Below are positions 9,290-16,666 of a DNA stretch of 64,000 bases, piece by piece. Numbering within the stretch: the first letter of the stretch is position 1; each line of letters opens with the position of its first letter. The stretch comes from DTU089 sp002440045 (GTDB lineage: Bacteria; Bacillota; Clostridia; Oscillospirales; Acutalibacteraceae). The DNA is taken from positions 1 through 64,000 of the forward strand of contig CALABP010000055.1 in the NCBI GenBank assembly GCA_937885695.1, written 5' to 3'. The notes beneath the pieces are model-generated. The model made no database searches, was not told where the DNA came from, and worked only from the letters and a program-made list of their open reading frames with translations. The position numbers were made by a program, and so were the translations under genes.

Positions 9290-9795
9290 CAGTATAAATA
9301 GGGGTCTATCAGCTTGTGGCTTTTTGAATCGAGTGAAGAATAGCTTTCGCAGGTATAGCGGTTTCCGTCCATATCGGTAATAAGAAGCGTGTCGCCGCGT
9401 ATAAGGCGCAGACTTTTTGTAATGTCGCGCACGGTTATTGTTCTTTTTTTGCCTGCTATCATAACATCAATATAAAAGTGCCCCATTTTTTCTTTAAGAG
9501 ATGTTATTGAAGTGATTTCGGGGCAGTAGTAGCGCGAATAAAGCTCTTTTTTTGCCGCCTCCAAAGAGCTTTCGTCAAGCTCGTTAATATTCCTTATAAT
9601 GCCGATTTCTTCGTTTTCGAGAGTCGTTATGCAAATATATTCATCGGGAAGAGAAAACGGATAGCACCGCTTTAATTCGACTCTGCCCTTTTTCTCGCCG
9701 CAAAGCTTAAAAATAAGAAAACCGTTTTCATTAAAGAAAAATTCAACATCGTGCGGATTTAAAAATTCAAGCGTAAGCTTATCGGGTGCGTTCAT
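9289..9795 (-). CDS. DUF1854 family protein
   Basis: This 168-residue protein fits the DUF1854 pattern: the PFS-P-EYI beginning, the E-E-I-G-I-I-R-N-I-NEL segment, the L-Y-S-R-YYCPEI-I-I block, and the C-terminal LLITDMDGNRY followed by LD-S-KLIDPYLY. I chose the ATG at 9795 because it has a GAGGAGG site about 8 nt upstream. A longer reading would overlap the ABC gene by a further 39 nt. It sits between two ABC half-exporters with overlaps at both ends, so it is probably an accessory subunit. The biochemical function of the family is not established to my knowledge. Confidence 0.82.
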   Translation of the reverse strand: MNAPDKLTLEFLNPHDVEFFFNENGFLIFKLCGEKKGRVELKRCYPFSLPDEYICITTLENEEIGIIRNINELDESSLEAAKKELYSRYYCPEITSITSLKEKMGHFYIDVMIAGKKRTITVRDITKSLRLIRGDTLLITDMDGNRYTCESYSSLDSKSHKLIDPYLY

Positions 9796-12172
9796 CGTTC
9801 TTTTCCTCCTCTTCGTTTTCGGCGGTTTCGTCACCTATGCCGATGAATTTAAGAGCTTCCTCCTGCAATTTGAACATTTTGTAATATTCGCCTTTTTTAT
9901 TAAGAAGCTCGTCATATGTTCCGAATTCGACGCATTCGCCGTCTTTTATTACGGCAAGCTCGGCTGCATCGCGCAGCGTCGAAAGCCTGTGTGCTATTGC
10001 AATTGTCGTTCTGCCCGATTTTAGCGCCGAAAGAGAGTTTTGAATGTTTCTTTCGGTTTCTGTGTCCATGGCGGCTGTCGCTTCGTCAAGAATAAGAATT
10101 TTTGGGTTTTGAATGATTGTTCTGGCGATTGAAATTCGCTGGCGTTCGCCGCCCGAAAGGTCCTGACCGCCAGAGCCTACGCGCGTTTCATAGCCGTCGG
10201 GGAGCGCCGTGATAAACCCGTGAGCCGAAGCCGCCTTTGCCGCGGCTATTACCTCGTCGTCGGTGGCGTCGGGCTTTGCATAGCGAATGTTATCGGCGAT
10301 TGTGCCCATAAAAAGAAATATATCCTGCGAGACTATGCCTATATTTTTGCGAAGCACGCTGAATTTTAAATCTTTTACGTCAACGCCGTCTATTTTTACA
10401 GAGCCTTCATCGGGGTCATAAAGTCTTGCTATCAGGTTTGAAATTGTTGTTTTTCCCGCGCCGGTTTTGCCGACAATGCCGAGCATTTTGCCCGCGTCTA
10501 TCTTCAAAGAAAGATTTTTTATAACAGGCCGCGCGGGTTCATATGAGAAAATTAGCTTTGAAATTTCAATATCGCCGTTTAAATCTTTGATGTCAACGGC
10601 GTTTTCGCGCTCTTCGATGTCGGGCTTTGAGTCGGTTATTTCAAACACGCGCCTTACGGAATCTATACAGCGCGCCCACCAGTTTGTGACCCACGAAAGA
10701 AATTCTATGGGGCTTTGAAGCATACCGAGATAAACGACGAATTTTAAAAGCTCGCCCACAGTGAGTTCGTTGTATTTAACCGCAAGCACGCCGCCGTAGC
10801 CGAGCACAAGCGCACCGAGAAAATAAACGATTATCGAAAGCAGGGGGAACACGGTGGATTCGGTGTTTGATACCTTGATTTCGGCGGTTTTAAGGTCGGT
10901 GCTGAGCTTTTCAAACTCTGAAAGCTCGTCCTCCTCCTTAGAAAACGCCTTGATAATGCGGTGGCCGTTAATGCTGTCGCTGACCTTTGAAGTAAGGCGC
11001 GCATTGTGAACCCACACCTCGTGATGAAGCTTTCTGAAAATTCTTTCAAAAAGAGGGTAGGCGACAACGATTATAAGCGACGCCGCAAGAAGCATCAGCG
11101 TGAGCTTTGCGCTCGTCATAAACATTATCACAAGGATTCCCGCGACGGTTACGCCGCTTGTTATAACATAAGGAAAGCCGTCAACAAAGAACCAATAAAT
11201 GTTGTTTGAATCGCGCGTTACGCGCTCCATAAGACTGCCTGTTTGCTTTTGAGTGTAAAAGCCCAAAGAAAGGTGCTGCATTGCTGTAAAGATTTTAAGC
11301 TTTACAGAATAAATGACCTTAGGCAACACGCCCGCCAGCACATATTGGTATATAAGCGTAAAAAGGCTGTTTATAAGCTTTAAGCCTACCACCGTGAGCA
11401 CAAGCGAAATAAGCGAATTTAAAAGCACGTCATAGCTTTCGGGGCTTGCGGGGTTTAAAATGTCGTCATAAAGCTTTTGGGTGCTGAATTGCGGCAAAAT
11501 AAGCGACATCGCCGTTTTTACAAGAATTGCGGCGATTATAAAAATCATTTTGCCCTTTGCGTCGTCAAAAAACGTGAAAAGCCTTTTTACCGTTGCCGAG
11601 CGCTTTTCGCATTTGGGGCAATAGCTTTTGCCGGGCGGAACGGGTGCGCCGCATTTTTTGCAAACGCCGCCTTCGGGCTTCCTTATAAGCGTCTTGTAAT
11701 CTTCGCCCTTTTTAAACGCGTTGAATACTTTTGAAAGCTCTTCAAAATGCGAAATAAGCCCCAATGAAAAAAAGCATACGGAATAATATTCGCCGTCTTT
11801 TTTATAGGTGAGCCTGCCCGTTGAAAGGTTTCTTTCCACAAGCATTTCGTCAATATCGCCCATAGGCGTGCAAACAAGATTTAAAAGGCGCGGCGAAAAG
11901 GCGAGCTTTTTGCGGCTCTTTTTTTCGGGCAGCACTTCTTCGCTCATCTCTGCAAAATAAAGCCCTTTTTCGTCAAAAAAGACATAGCAGTCGGAAAAAA
12001 GCTCGTCGTTATTCATATCGCTTTTTACGCTTAAAATAACCGAGTCTGTATTAAGCCCTTCTTTTAAAAGGACGTCTTTAACGGGCTGCGGCAGTTCTTT
12101 ATTAAATCCGCCGTTTTTAGGCGGAGCTTTTTTTAAGTGCAGTTTAAAAAGCACTTTGTTTATAATATCCAT
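9779..12172 (-). CDS. ABC exporter half-transporter with N-terminal zinc ribbon (upstream copy)
   Basis: This 797-residue protein is the first gene of the DUF1854 unit. Its order matches the downstream partner: an N-terminal non-membrane domain of about 165 residues, a zinc ribbon (C171-x2-C174, C185-x2-C188), an exporter membrane domain, and an ATPase with GKTGAGKTT, LSGGE and ILILDEATAAMD. The C-terminal tail is strongly acidic and charged. The shared domain order in two adjacent genes suggests an old duplication and a heterodimer. A strong promoter lies upstream, and the next two genes overlap it, so all three are co-expressed. Confidence 0.92.
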   Translation of the reverse strand: MDIINKVLFKLHLKKAPPKNGGFNKELPQPVKDVLLKEGLNTDSVILSVKSDMNNDELFSDCYVFFDEKGLYFAEMSEEVLPEKKSRKKLAFSPRLLNLVCTPMGDIDEMLVERNLSTGRLTYKKDGEYYSVCFFSLGLISHFEELSKVFNAFKKGEDYKTLIRKPEGGVCKKCGAPVPPGKSYCPKCEKRSATVKRLFTFFDDAKGKMIFIIAAILVKTAMSLILPQFSTQKLYDDILNPASPESYDVLLNSLISLVLTVVGLKLINSLFTLIYQYVLAGVLPKVIYSVKLKIFTAMQHLSLGFYTQKQTGSLMERVTRDSNNIYWFFVDGFPYVITSGVTVAGILVIMFMTSAKLTLMLLAASLIIVVAYPLFERIFRKLHHEVWVHNARLTSKVSDSINGHRIIKAFSKEEDELSEFEKLSTDLKTAEIKVSNTESTVFPLLSIIVYFLGALVLGYGGVLAVKYNELTVGELLKFVVYLGMLQSPIEFLSWVTNWWARCIDSVRRVFEITDSKPDIEERENAVDIKDLNGDIEISKLIFSYEPARPVIKNLSLKIDAGKMLGIVGKTGAGKTTISNLIARLYDPDEGSVKIDGVDVKDLKFSVLRKNIGIVSQDIFLFMGTIADNIRYAKPDATDDEVIAAAKAASAHGFITALPDGYETRVGSGGQDLSGGERQRISIARTIIQNPKILILDEATAAMDTETERNIQNSLSALKSGRTTIAIAHRLSTLRDAAELAVIKDGECVEFGTYDELLNKKGEYYKMFKLQEEALKFIGIGDETAENEEEEKNDERTR

Positions 12173-12219
12173 AAATACACGCTGTTTTTTAAAACATCTT
12201 TCTTTATATTATTGTATTA

Positions 12220-12248
12220 ATTATATGCGAAATAATAAATAATGTAAA
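12220..12248 (-). promoter_or_regulatory. Promoter of the ABC/DUF1854 operon
   Basis: On the minus strand, TTTACA (complement of 12243-12248) is followed by 17 nt and a perfect TATAAT (complement of 12220-12225). Confidence 0.8.
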
Positions 12249-12305
12249 GGGTTATAAACGATTTTTCGGCTTTGAATAAAAGTATATAAAATGAGAAAAA
12301 GTGAA

Positions 12306-12334
12306 TTGACAATAAGGCGGCGGTTTGATATAAT
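12306..12334 (+). promoter_or_regulatory. Promoter of the E2-like acyltransferase gene
   Basis: A perfect TTGACA (12306-12311) is followed by 17 nt and TATAAT (12329-12334). It is divergent from the ABC operon promoter, and the -35 boxes are about 57 nt apart. Confidence 0.85.
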
Positions 12335-12398
12335 GTTTATTAAGAAATCTTAAGAAATGCATATTTATAACATAATAATACAGACAAGGGGAGTTTTT

Positions 12399-13313
12399 AT
12401 GGCTATACGAGACGTCACGAGATTCGGAATTCAAAGAAAAATCGTCGCAAATATGACAAGCGAAAGCTGGCAGAACATTCCGCATGTCAGCTATCTTTAT
12501 GAGCCTGACGTTACACATTTTCTTGAGTGCTTTGAGGAGTTTAAAGAAAAACTCGGCGGCAAATATCACATCACGCTCAATATGGTCGTTTTAAAGGCGA
12601 TTGCCGAGGCAATAAAAGCGGCGCCGCAGATAAACGCGCATATTCATTTTGAAAGAAAGCTCGTAAGAGGAAAAATTACGGAGTTTGACAATGTTGATAT
12701 TTCCGTTCCGTGGACCTTGCCCGACGGCAATATGATGACCATTACAATGAAAGATATGGGCAACCGCTCTCTTGAAAACATAAGCAGGTATACGGACGAA
12801 ATCAATAAAAAGCTTCAAAAGACAAATCTTGCCGAGGCGCTTTATTCGGTTTCTATTCACGACACGGTGCATAATCTTACGCACGGTCACCCGATTAAGG
12901 CTTTTCAGAGAATATACGGCTCAAAAACAAATCCGCGCCACAGGGTCGTAACCCTTAAAGGCAAAGAGAAAAAAGAGTATGACAAAATTCCCGAAAGCGA
13001 AAGAATCACATACCGCGATTTAAAGCAGGGCACAATAACCGTTTCAAACATCGGCTCTATTTCAAGGGGTATTTCGGGCGAACTCGGTCTTTTGATGATA
13101 ATTCCGCCGCAGATATGCGCTATAGGTATCGGCGCGCTTCAGAAAAAGCCCATTGTCGTTACCGACGAAAACGGAAAAGACGAAATTAAAATTTCAACCG
13201 TGCTTCCCATATGCGTGTGCTTTGACCACCGCGCGCTCGATTTCGGCGAAGTAAAGCCGTTTATAGCAAAGCTTGAAGAGATTTTTGAAAATCCCGAAAT
13301 TATTCTTAAATAA
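12399..13313 (+). CDS. Stand-alone 2-oxoacid dehydrogenase E2/CAT-fold acyltransferase
   Basis: This 304-residue protein corresponds to the catalytic domain of dihydrolipoyl acyltransferases without any lipoyl or peripheral-subunit-binding domain. Visible marks are VSVPW-LPDGN, the TITVSNIGSI strand and the C-terminal FDHRALDFGE (His277, Asp281), equivalent to the HRxxDG active site but with Phe before Gly. I chose the ATG at 12399, which follows AAGGGGAG; an ATG 42 nt upstream has no ribosome site. Stand-alone proteins of this type occur in many Clostridia, and their acyl donor and acceptor are unknown. No E1, E3 or lipoylation genes lie nearby, so a classical dehydrogenase complex is unlikely. 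Confidence 0.8.
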   Translation: MAIRDVTRFGIQRKIVANMTSESWQNIPHVSYLYEPDVTHFLECFEEFKEKLGGKYHITLNMVVLKAIAEAIKAAPQINAHIHFERKLVRGKITEFDNVDISVPWTLPDGNMMTITMKDMGNRSLENISRYTDEINKKLQKTNLAEALYSVSIHDTVHNLTHGHPIKAFQRIYGSKTNPRHRVVTLKGKEKKEYDKIPESERITYRDLKQGTITVSNIGSISRGISGELGLLMIIPPQICAIGIGALQKKPIVVTDENGKDEIKISTVLPICVCFDHRALDFGEVKPFIAKLEEIFENPEIILK

Positions 13314-13330
13314 AAAATAAAACTTTTTGT

Positions 13331-13410
13331 CCTTCGCTCCTTTCGGTGCGGAGGATTTTTGAATTTATATCCTCGCACCCTTTCGGTGCGAAGGATTTTG
13401 AATAAATAAA
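13331..13410. repeat. Tandem pair of about 40-bp palindromic units
   Basis: Units at 13331-13370 and 13371-13410 are alike. Each has a hairpin (CCTTCGC/GCGGAGG with loop CTTTCGG; CCT-CGCACC/GGTGCG-AGG) followed by GGATTTTTGAAT or GGATTTTGAAT. Either could end transcription of the acyltransferase gene. The duplication suggests a small repetitive palindromic element. Confidence 0.7.
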
Positions 13411-13424
13411 ATATTTTATATCGG

Positions 13425-13453
13425 TTGCAATCAATAAAGAAGTTTGCTATAAT
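13425..13453 (+). promoter_or_regulatory. Promoter of the peptidoglycan-binding protein gene
   Basis: TTGCAA (13425-13430) is followed by 17 nt and TATAAT (13448-13453), about 43 nt before the ATG. Confidence 0.75.
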
Positions 13454-13495
13454 CAATTCGGTTGCAGGGCAACACATAAATTTAAGGAGCCTACA

Positions 13496-14455
13496 ATGAA
13501 AAAGAAAATAACCGTATTTGCCGCGTTTTTGCTCTCGGGCGCATTCGTTCTTACAATGTGCTTTTCGGGTGCGAAAAAAGAGCAGAAGGTAACGGCAAAC
13601 AATGATACATATGCCCTCGGAAACATCGTTTCAAAGGTGAACGGCGGCGGAATGTTTGACGATATTTTAAGCGAAGTTGTTAAAAACAGCGACATAATGG
13701 GCGGGCTTGGCGATATGATAGGCGGCATCGGCGATAAAGTAAGTATTCCGAAACGCACCACGACCGAAGCGCCGACATATAACATTGAAACAATAAAACC
13801 GCTTGTTACAAAAGAAACGCTTTCAACGCTTTTTGAAAACACAACGCTTGAGTCCACAACTCACGGGCTGAGGGTCGAAGAGGGCGAAGAAAACGTGCCG
13901 TACGCAAAGCCTTCGGGAACGCTTGAAGCGGGCAGCGAGGGCGACGGCGTAAGATGGCTTCAGTGGATTTTTATTTATACAAACTACGGTTTAAGGGCCG
14001 ACGGCATAACGGGTGTTCTTGATGAGGACACATTGGCCTGCGTAAGGCGGCTTCAGCAGGAACGCGGACTTGTTGTTGACGGAATAGTTGACGACGAGGT
14101 TATTGACAAAGCCGAGCTTTTATATTACGAACACAAATTAAGGGGCAATACAGGGCAGTTTTTAGAGCCGTCCGCAACGGTTGAAACTACAGAAGAAGTT
14201 AAAACCGAAGAAGAAAAAGGCACAAAAATAATGATTATAGTTATTGTAATTATTGTGGCATGGGTGCTTGTTCTTTCAACAATAATCGCGGTGTTTGCGC
14301 TTAAAAAGAAAAAGCTTAAAGCAGAGCTTGCCGCGCTTGACGAAAGCGAAAAGCAGAACGGCGAAAACACCGACGGGGAAAAGAAAGATTTCAATTCTCT
14401 TGCAGACCTTTTTGAGGACGCCGAAAAGAACGCTAAAAAGAAGAAAAGAAAATAA
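13496..14455 (+). CDS. Membrane-anchored peptidoglycan-binding-domain protein
   Basis: This 319-residue protein has a signal peptide or N-terminal anchor (residues 4-24), a low-complexity extracellular region rich in Gly and Thr (30-130), and a PG_binding_1-like domain. The domain runs over about residues 145-200, with G-S-EGDGVRWLQWIF and DGITGVLDEDTLACVRRLQ. A single transmembrane helix follows at about 242-270, and then a Lys/Glu-rich cytoplasmic tail. The domain should bind the cell-wall glycan; no catalytic domain is attached. A scaffold or sensor role between wall and cytoplasm is an inference. It is followed 17 nt later by the YdjC gene, which has its own ribosome site, so the two are likely one operon. 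Confidence 0.8.
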   Translation: MKKKITVFAAFLLSGAFVLTMCFSGAKKEQKVTANNDTYALGNIVSKVNGGGMFDDILSEVVKNSDIMGGLGDMIGGIGDKVSIPKRTTTEAPTYNIETIKPLVTKETLSTLFENTTLESTTHGLRVEEGEENVPYAKPSGTLEAGSEGDGVRWLQWIFIYTNYGLRADGITGVLDEDTLACVRRLQQERGLVVDGIVDDEVIDKAELLYYEHKLRGNTGQFLEPSATVETTEEVKTEEEKGTKIMIIVIVIIVAWVLVLSTIIAVFALKKKKLKAELAALDESEKQNGENTDGEKKDFNSLADLFEDAEKNAKKKKRK

Positions 14456-14472
14456 ATCAGGGAGGCAAACAG

Positions 14473-15366
14473 ATGGATAAGTATTTAATTATCAATGCGG
14501 ACGATTTCGGTATGTGCAGGTCGCAAAACCTTGCAATATATGATTTGTTCAAGAAGGGCGGCATTACATCGTCAACCGTTATGACGCCTTGCGCGTGGGG
14601 AAAAGAAGCCGCCGTCTGGGCAAAAAACCACCCCGAATACGCCGTCGGTGTGCACCTTACCTTTACGAGCGAATACGGCACATACAGATGGAGCCCCGTT
14701 GCAAGAAATAATACGGATTCATTGCGCGATGAAGAGGGTTTTATGTATCACGAGCCGACAGATTTTGAGTTGGGCTGCAAGCTTTCTGAGGTTGAAGCCG
14801 AGATACGCGCGCAGATAGAGCGTTTTAAAGCGTTCTGCGGCGAGCCGTCGCATATTGACAACCACATGGGCACGCTTTACGGCATAGAAGCGGGCAAGTT
14901 TGAGCTTTTGGAGCTTACGATAAAGCTTGCCGCAGAGTACAACCTGCCGTTCCGTTTTCCGTCGGTATTCACCGAGGAAATGTTCTCAAACGATATGCTC
15001 GGCATAAAGGTTGACAAAGAGCTTATAAAGGGGCTTTTCAAAAAGATTACTTCGGCGGCAGAAGCTTTGGGCGTTGCAATGCCCGACTACCTTATACCCG
15101 GCGATTGGAACGGCCCGCAAAAAGAGAGCTATGAAAACTTTAAAGAGTATATTTATGAAATGTACAGGCGCTTCCCGAACGGCATTACCGAAACTTATAT
15201 TCACCCCGCGCTTGATACAGACGAATTAAGGGCGATAACCGGCAGCTGGCAGCGCCGCTCATGGGAGCACAGACTGTTTTCGGACCCGCAAACGCTCGAC
15301 CACATAGCTGCGTGCGGAATTAAGCTTATAAACTACCGTGACCTCAAAAAGATGAAATCTAAATAA
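14473..15366 (+). CDS. YdjC/ChbG-family carbohydrate deacetylase
   Basis: This 297-residue protein of the YdjC-like TIM-barrel family includes ChbG, which deacetylates chitobiose, and HpnK. The metal and catalytic residues are NADDFG (Asp10, Asp11), His61 in VGVHLTF, and His127/His131 in HIDNHMG. The C-terminal IHPALD motif is also present. A GGGAGG ribosome site precedes the ATG. No signal peptide is seen, so it should act on imported sugars. No phosphotransferase or glycosidase genes lie nearby, so the exact N-acetylated substrate is unknown. Being next to a peptidoglycan-binding protein, cell-wall sugar recycling is a reasonable guess. Confidence 0.88.
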   Translation: MDKYLIINADDFGMCRSQNLAIYDLFKKGGITSSTVMTPCAWGKEAAVWAKNHPEYAVGVHLTFTSEYGTYRWSPVARNNTDSLRDEEGFMYHEPTDFELGCKLSEVEAEIRAQIERFKAFCGEPSHIDNHMGTLYGIEAGKFELLELTIKLAAEYNLPFRFPSVFTEEMFSNDMLGIKVDKELIKGLFKKITSAAEALGVAMPDYLIPGDWNGPQKESYENFKEYIYEMYRRFPNGITETYIHPALDTDELRAITGSWQRRSWEHRLFSDPQTLDHIAACGIKLINYRDLKKMKSK

Positions 15367-15369
15367 TAA

Positions 15370-15547
15370 AAGAGGCTGTAAAAAAAGTCCAGACCGCAAA
15401 AAGCAGAGTAAAGGGTAATTGATTGCTTTTTGCTATGAATTAATCTCACCCTCGGAGTACCTTTGTACGCCGTCGGGCAAGTGCTGAACGCCGAAAACGG
15501 CGTTCAGCATTCGATTAATTCATTCTGAACTTTTTTCCAAGCCTCTT
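15370..15547. repeat. MITE-like palindromic element with 24-bp imperfect terminal inverted repeats
   Basis: The left end 15370-15393 (AAGAGGCTG...) and right end 15524-15547 are inverted copies with about four mismatches. Inside are a nested inverted pair at 15435-15445 and 15513-15523 (ATGAATTAATC/GATTAATTCAT, perfect) and a perfect hairpin at 15483-15508 (GCTGAACGCCG, loop AAAA). No ORF is inside. It fills most of the gap between the YdjC gene and the prophage. A related GGCTGTAAAAA end recurs inverted at 15582-15600, so the true element may extend to about 15608. Confidence 0.72.
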
Positions 15548-15569
15548 TTCCGAATAAAATTGCGTGCGA

Positions 15570-15591
15570 CTGTAAAAAGCGTTTTTTACAG
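15570..15591. terminator. Hairpin downstream of the phage repressor operon
   Basis: CTGTAAAAA (15570-15578) pairs with TTTTTACAG (15583-15591). It lies beyond the leftward stop at 15631. The T-run after it is poor, so termination is only possible. Confidence 0.4.
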
Positions 15592-15630
15592 CCGCTTCTT
15601 ATTTTGGTATAGAGCTGTTTTGTTTCGATT

Positions 15631-15852
15631 CTATTTATCGCTTTCAATAATCGCTTCGACAAATCCCGCAGAGCCTGAGTACGAAAAATCGTTTCTTTTT
15701 ATGTGACGTTTTTCGTGCTCAAGGCTTTTTTTCTTTGCTTCGTCAGAAAGCGCCTCGTTGATATAAATGTTAAAATTCCCGTCCGCGTCGGGCAGTGTAA
15801 ATGCCCTTAAAGTTATCGGCATTTTTACGGCTCTTACAAAAATGGAATTCAT
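15631..15852 (-). CDS. Mini HExxH protein next to the phage repressor
   Basis: This 73-residue protein has HEKRH (HExxH) in the context LEHEKRHIKRNDF. That is the zinc-binding helix pattern of ImmA/IrrE-type metalloproteases, but the protein is much shorter than full ImmA. The N-terminal half looks like two beta strands ending in YINEAL. It lies 22 nt behind the repressor gene on the same strand, so the two are one operon. In ICEBs1-like elements ImmA cleaves the repressor ImmR to induce the element; a similar partnership here is inference. It could instead be a non-catalytic relic of that fold. Confidence 0.65.
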   Translation of the reverse strand: MNSIFVRAVKMPITLRAFTLPDADGNFNIYINEALSDEAKKKSLEHEKRHIKRNDFSYSGSAGFVEAIIESDK

Positions 15853-15874
15853 ATTTTTCCCCCTCTTTAAAATT

Positions 15875-16207
15875 TCACTCGTTTTTGTCGTCTATAAGCG
15901 CCTTGAACATAACAAGAAATGTGTCAAGCTGTTCGGGCGTTGCTCTTTTTGACATATCAAAAAGAAGTTTTCTTTTTTCAAAAAGCTCGTCGCGCACGTT
16001 TTCAACCTCATCGTTTGAGTCGAAATATCCGAGCGAAACGCCGAAATAAGCCGCAATTTTAGAAAGCGTCTGAGTGGAGGGCGCTTTTGTTCTGCCCTGC
16101 TTTATTTCGTTGAGCGTGCTTTTGGGCACGCCCGCTTCTTTTGCAAGCTGGGCGGGCTTTATGCCCTTTTCGCGGCAGAGTGCGTCAATTTTTTCATAAA
16201 CAGTCAC
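15875..16207 (-). CDS. XRE-family phage repressor (cI-like)
   Basis: This 110-residue protein has an N-terminal HTH_3 domain, about residues 5-62: K-GIKPAQLAKEAGVPKSTLN, then the recognition-helix region and a YFGVSLGYF end. A C-terminal charged helical tail for dimerisation follows. It lacks the S24 autoprotease domain of lambda CI, so SOS induction cannot be by self-cleavage. The start is GTG with a GGGGG ribosome site 8 nt upstream. It is transcribed leftward, away from the structural genes, and the two 18-bp palindromes in the gap are its probable operators. Confidence 0.9.
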   Translation of the reverse strand: MTVYEKIDALCREKGIKPAQLAKEAGVPKSTLNEIKQGRTKAPSTQTLSKIAAYFGVSLGYFDSNDEVENVRDELFEKRKLLFDMSKRATPEQLDTFLVMFKALIDDKNE

Positions 16208-16257
16208 AATTAAGACCCCCGTGTGTTTGTGCAGGTTTCACAAAGTTTGATTTTTGC

Positions 16258-16269
16258 GAACAAATGTTC
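16258..16269. promoter_or_regulatory. LexA (SOS) box in the prophage control region
   Basis: GAACAAATGTTC matches the Gram-positive LexA/DinR core GAAC-N4-GTTC. It is identical to both boxes upstream of dinB at 34303 and 34334. It lies 10 nt upstream of the -35 of the rightward promoter and inside the repressor gene's own leader. LexA would therefore most directly control repressor transcription or read-in to the phage. Confidence 0.8.
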
Positions 16270-16278
16270 TGAAATGGG

Positions 16279-16307
16279 TTGAAAAGTACTGAACGCCGTA
16301 CTATAAT
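16279..16307 (+). promoter_or_regulatory. Rightward early promoter of the prophage
   Basis: TTGAAA (16279-16284) is followed by 17 nt and TATAAT (16302-16307). The whole spacer is occupied by operator 1, so bound repressor would exclude RNA polymerase. Confidence 0.85.
16285..16302. promoter_or_regulatory. Phage repressor operator 1
   Basis: AGTACTGAACGCCGTACT is an 18-bp palindrome-like site filling the -35/-10 spacer. Half-site AGTAC is mirrored by GTACT. Its core GAACGCCGTAC is shared with operator 2, with centres 32 bp apart (about three helical turns). Confidence 0.82.
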
Positions 16308-16316
16308 GCAGGTGTG

Positions 16317-16334
16317 AGTACGGAACGCCGTACA
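16317..16334. promoter_or_regulatory. Phage repressor operator 2
   Basis: AGTACGGAACGCCGTACA contains the perfect inverted repeat GTACGG-AACG-CCGTAC. It lies just downstream of the -10, around the likely transcription start, so binding here would add to repression. Confidence 0.82.
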
Positions 16335-16438
16335 AATTACGGGATAAATATATAACATTTTTTGTTATGTGTCAATACCGAAAATGGGACTTTGCAAAAA
16401 GCCGCAAAAATTTTCTGAAAATCGGAGGTAAAAAATTA

Positions 16439-16666
16439 ATGTCAAAGCTTATTGAGGGGAAGATTGAATGTCCTTTTTATATTAAGGAGGGCGAGTATTT
16501 TATAAGGTGCGAGGGCGTGCTCAAAAATACCGAGTGCGTGCACAGATTTTGTTCAAACGCCGAAAAAACGCGCTATGAAGAAACGGTTTGCTCGTGCTTC
16601 GGCGGCAGAAACTGTCCGCATCACAGGGCGGTGGCTGTTCTTTATGAAAGGAACGTCCGCATATGA
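16439..16666 (+). CDS. Small cysteine-rich phage protein (probable zinc binder)
   Basis: This 75-residue protein starts at the ATG behind a GGAGGT site. An ATG at 16367 has none. Cysteines and histidines are spread as CPFY, RCE, ECVHRFC, CSCF and NCPHH, which fits one or two zinc sites. Proteins of this kind sit upstream of terminase in several Clostridial prophages, but I know of no function. It is the first gene behind the repressor-controlled promoter, so an early regulatory role is possible. Its stop overlaps the next start (ATATGA). Confidence 0.75.
   Translation: MSKLIEGKIECPFYIKEGEYFIRCEGVLKNTECVHRFCSNAEKTRYEETVCSCFGGRNCPHHRAVAVLYERNVRI

Noticed and set aside
13331..13410. CRISPR-like short repeats
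   Set aside because: Only two adjacent palindromic units with no unique spacers and no cas genes. They behave as hairpins.
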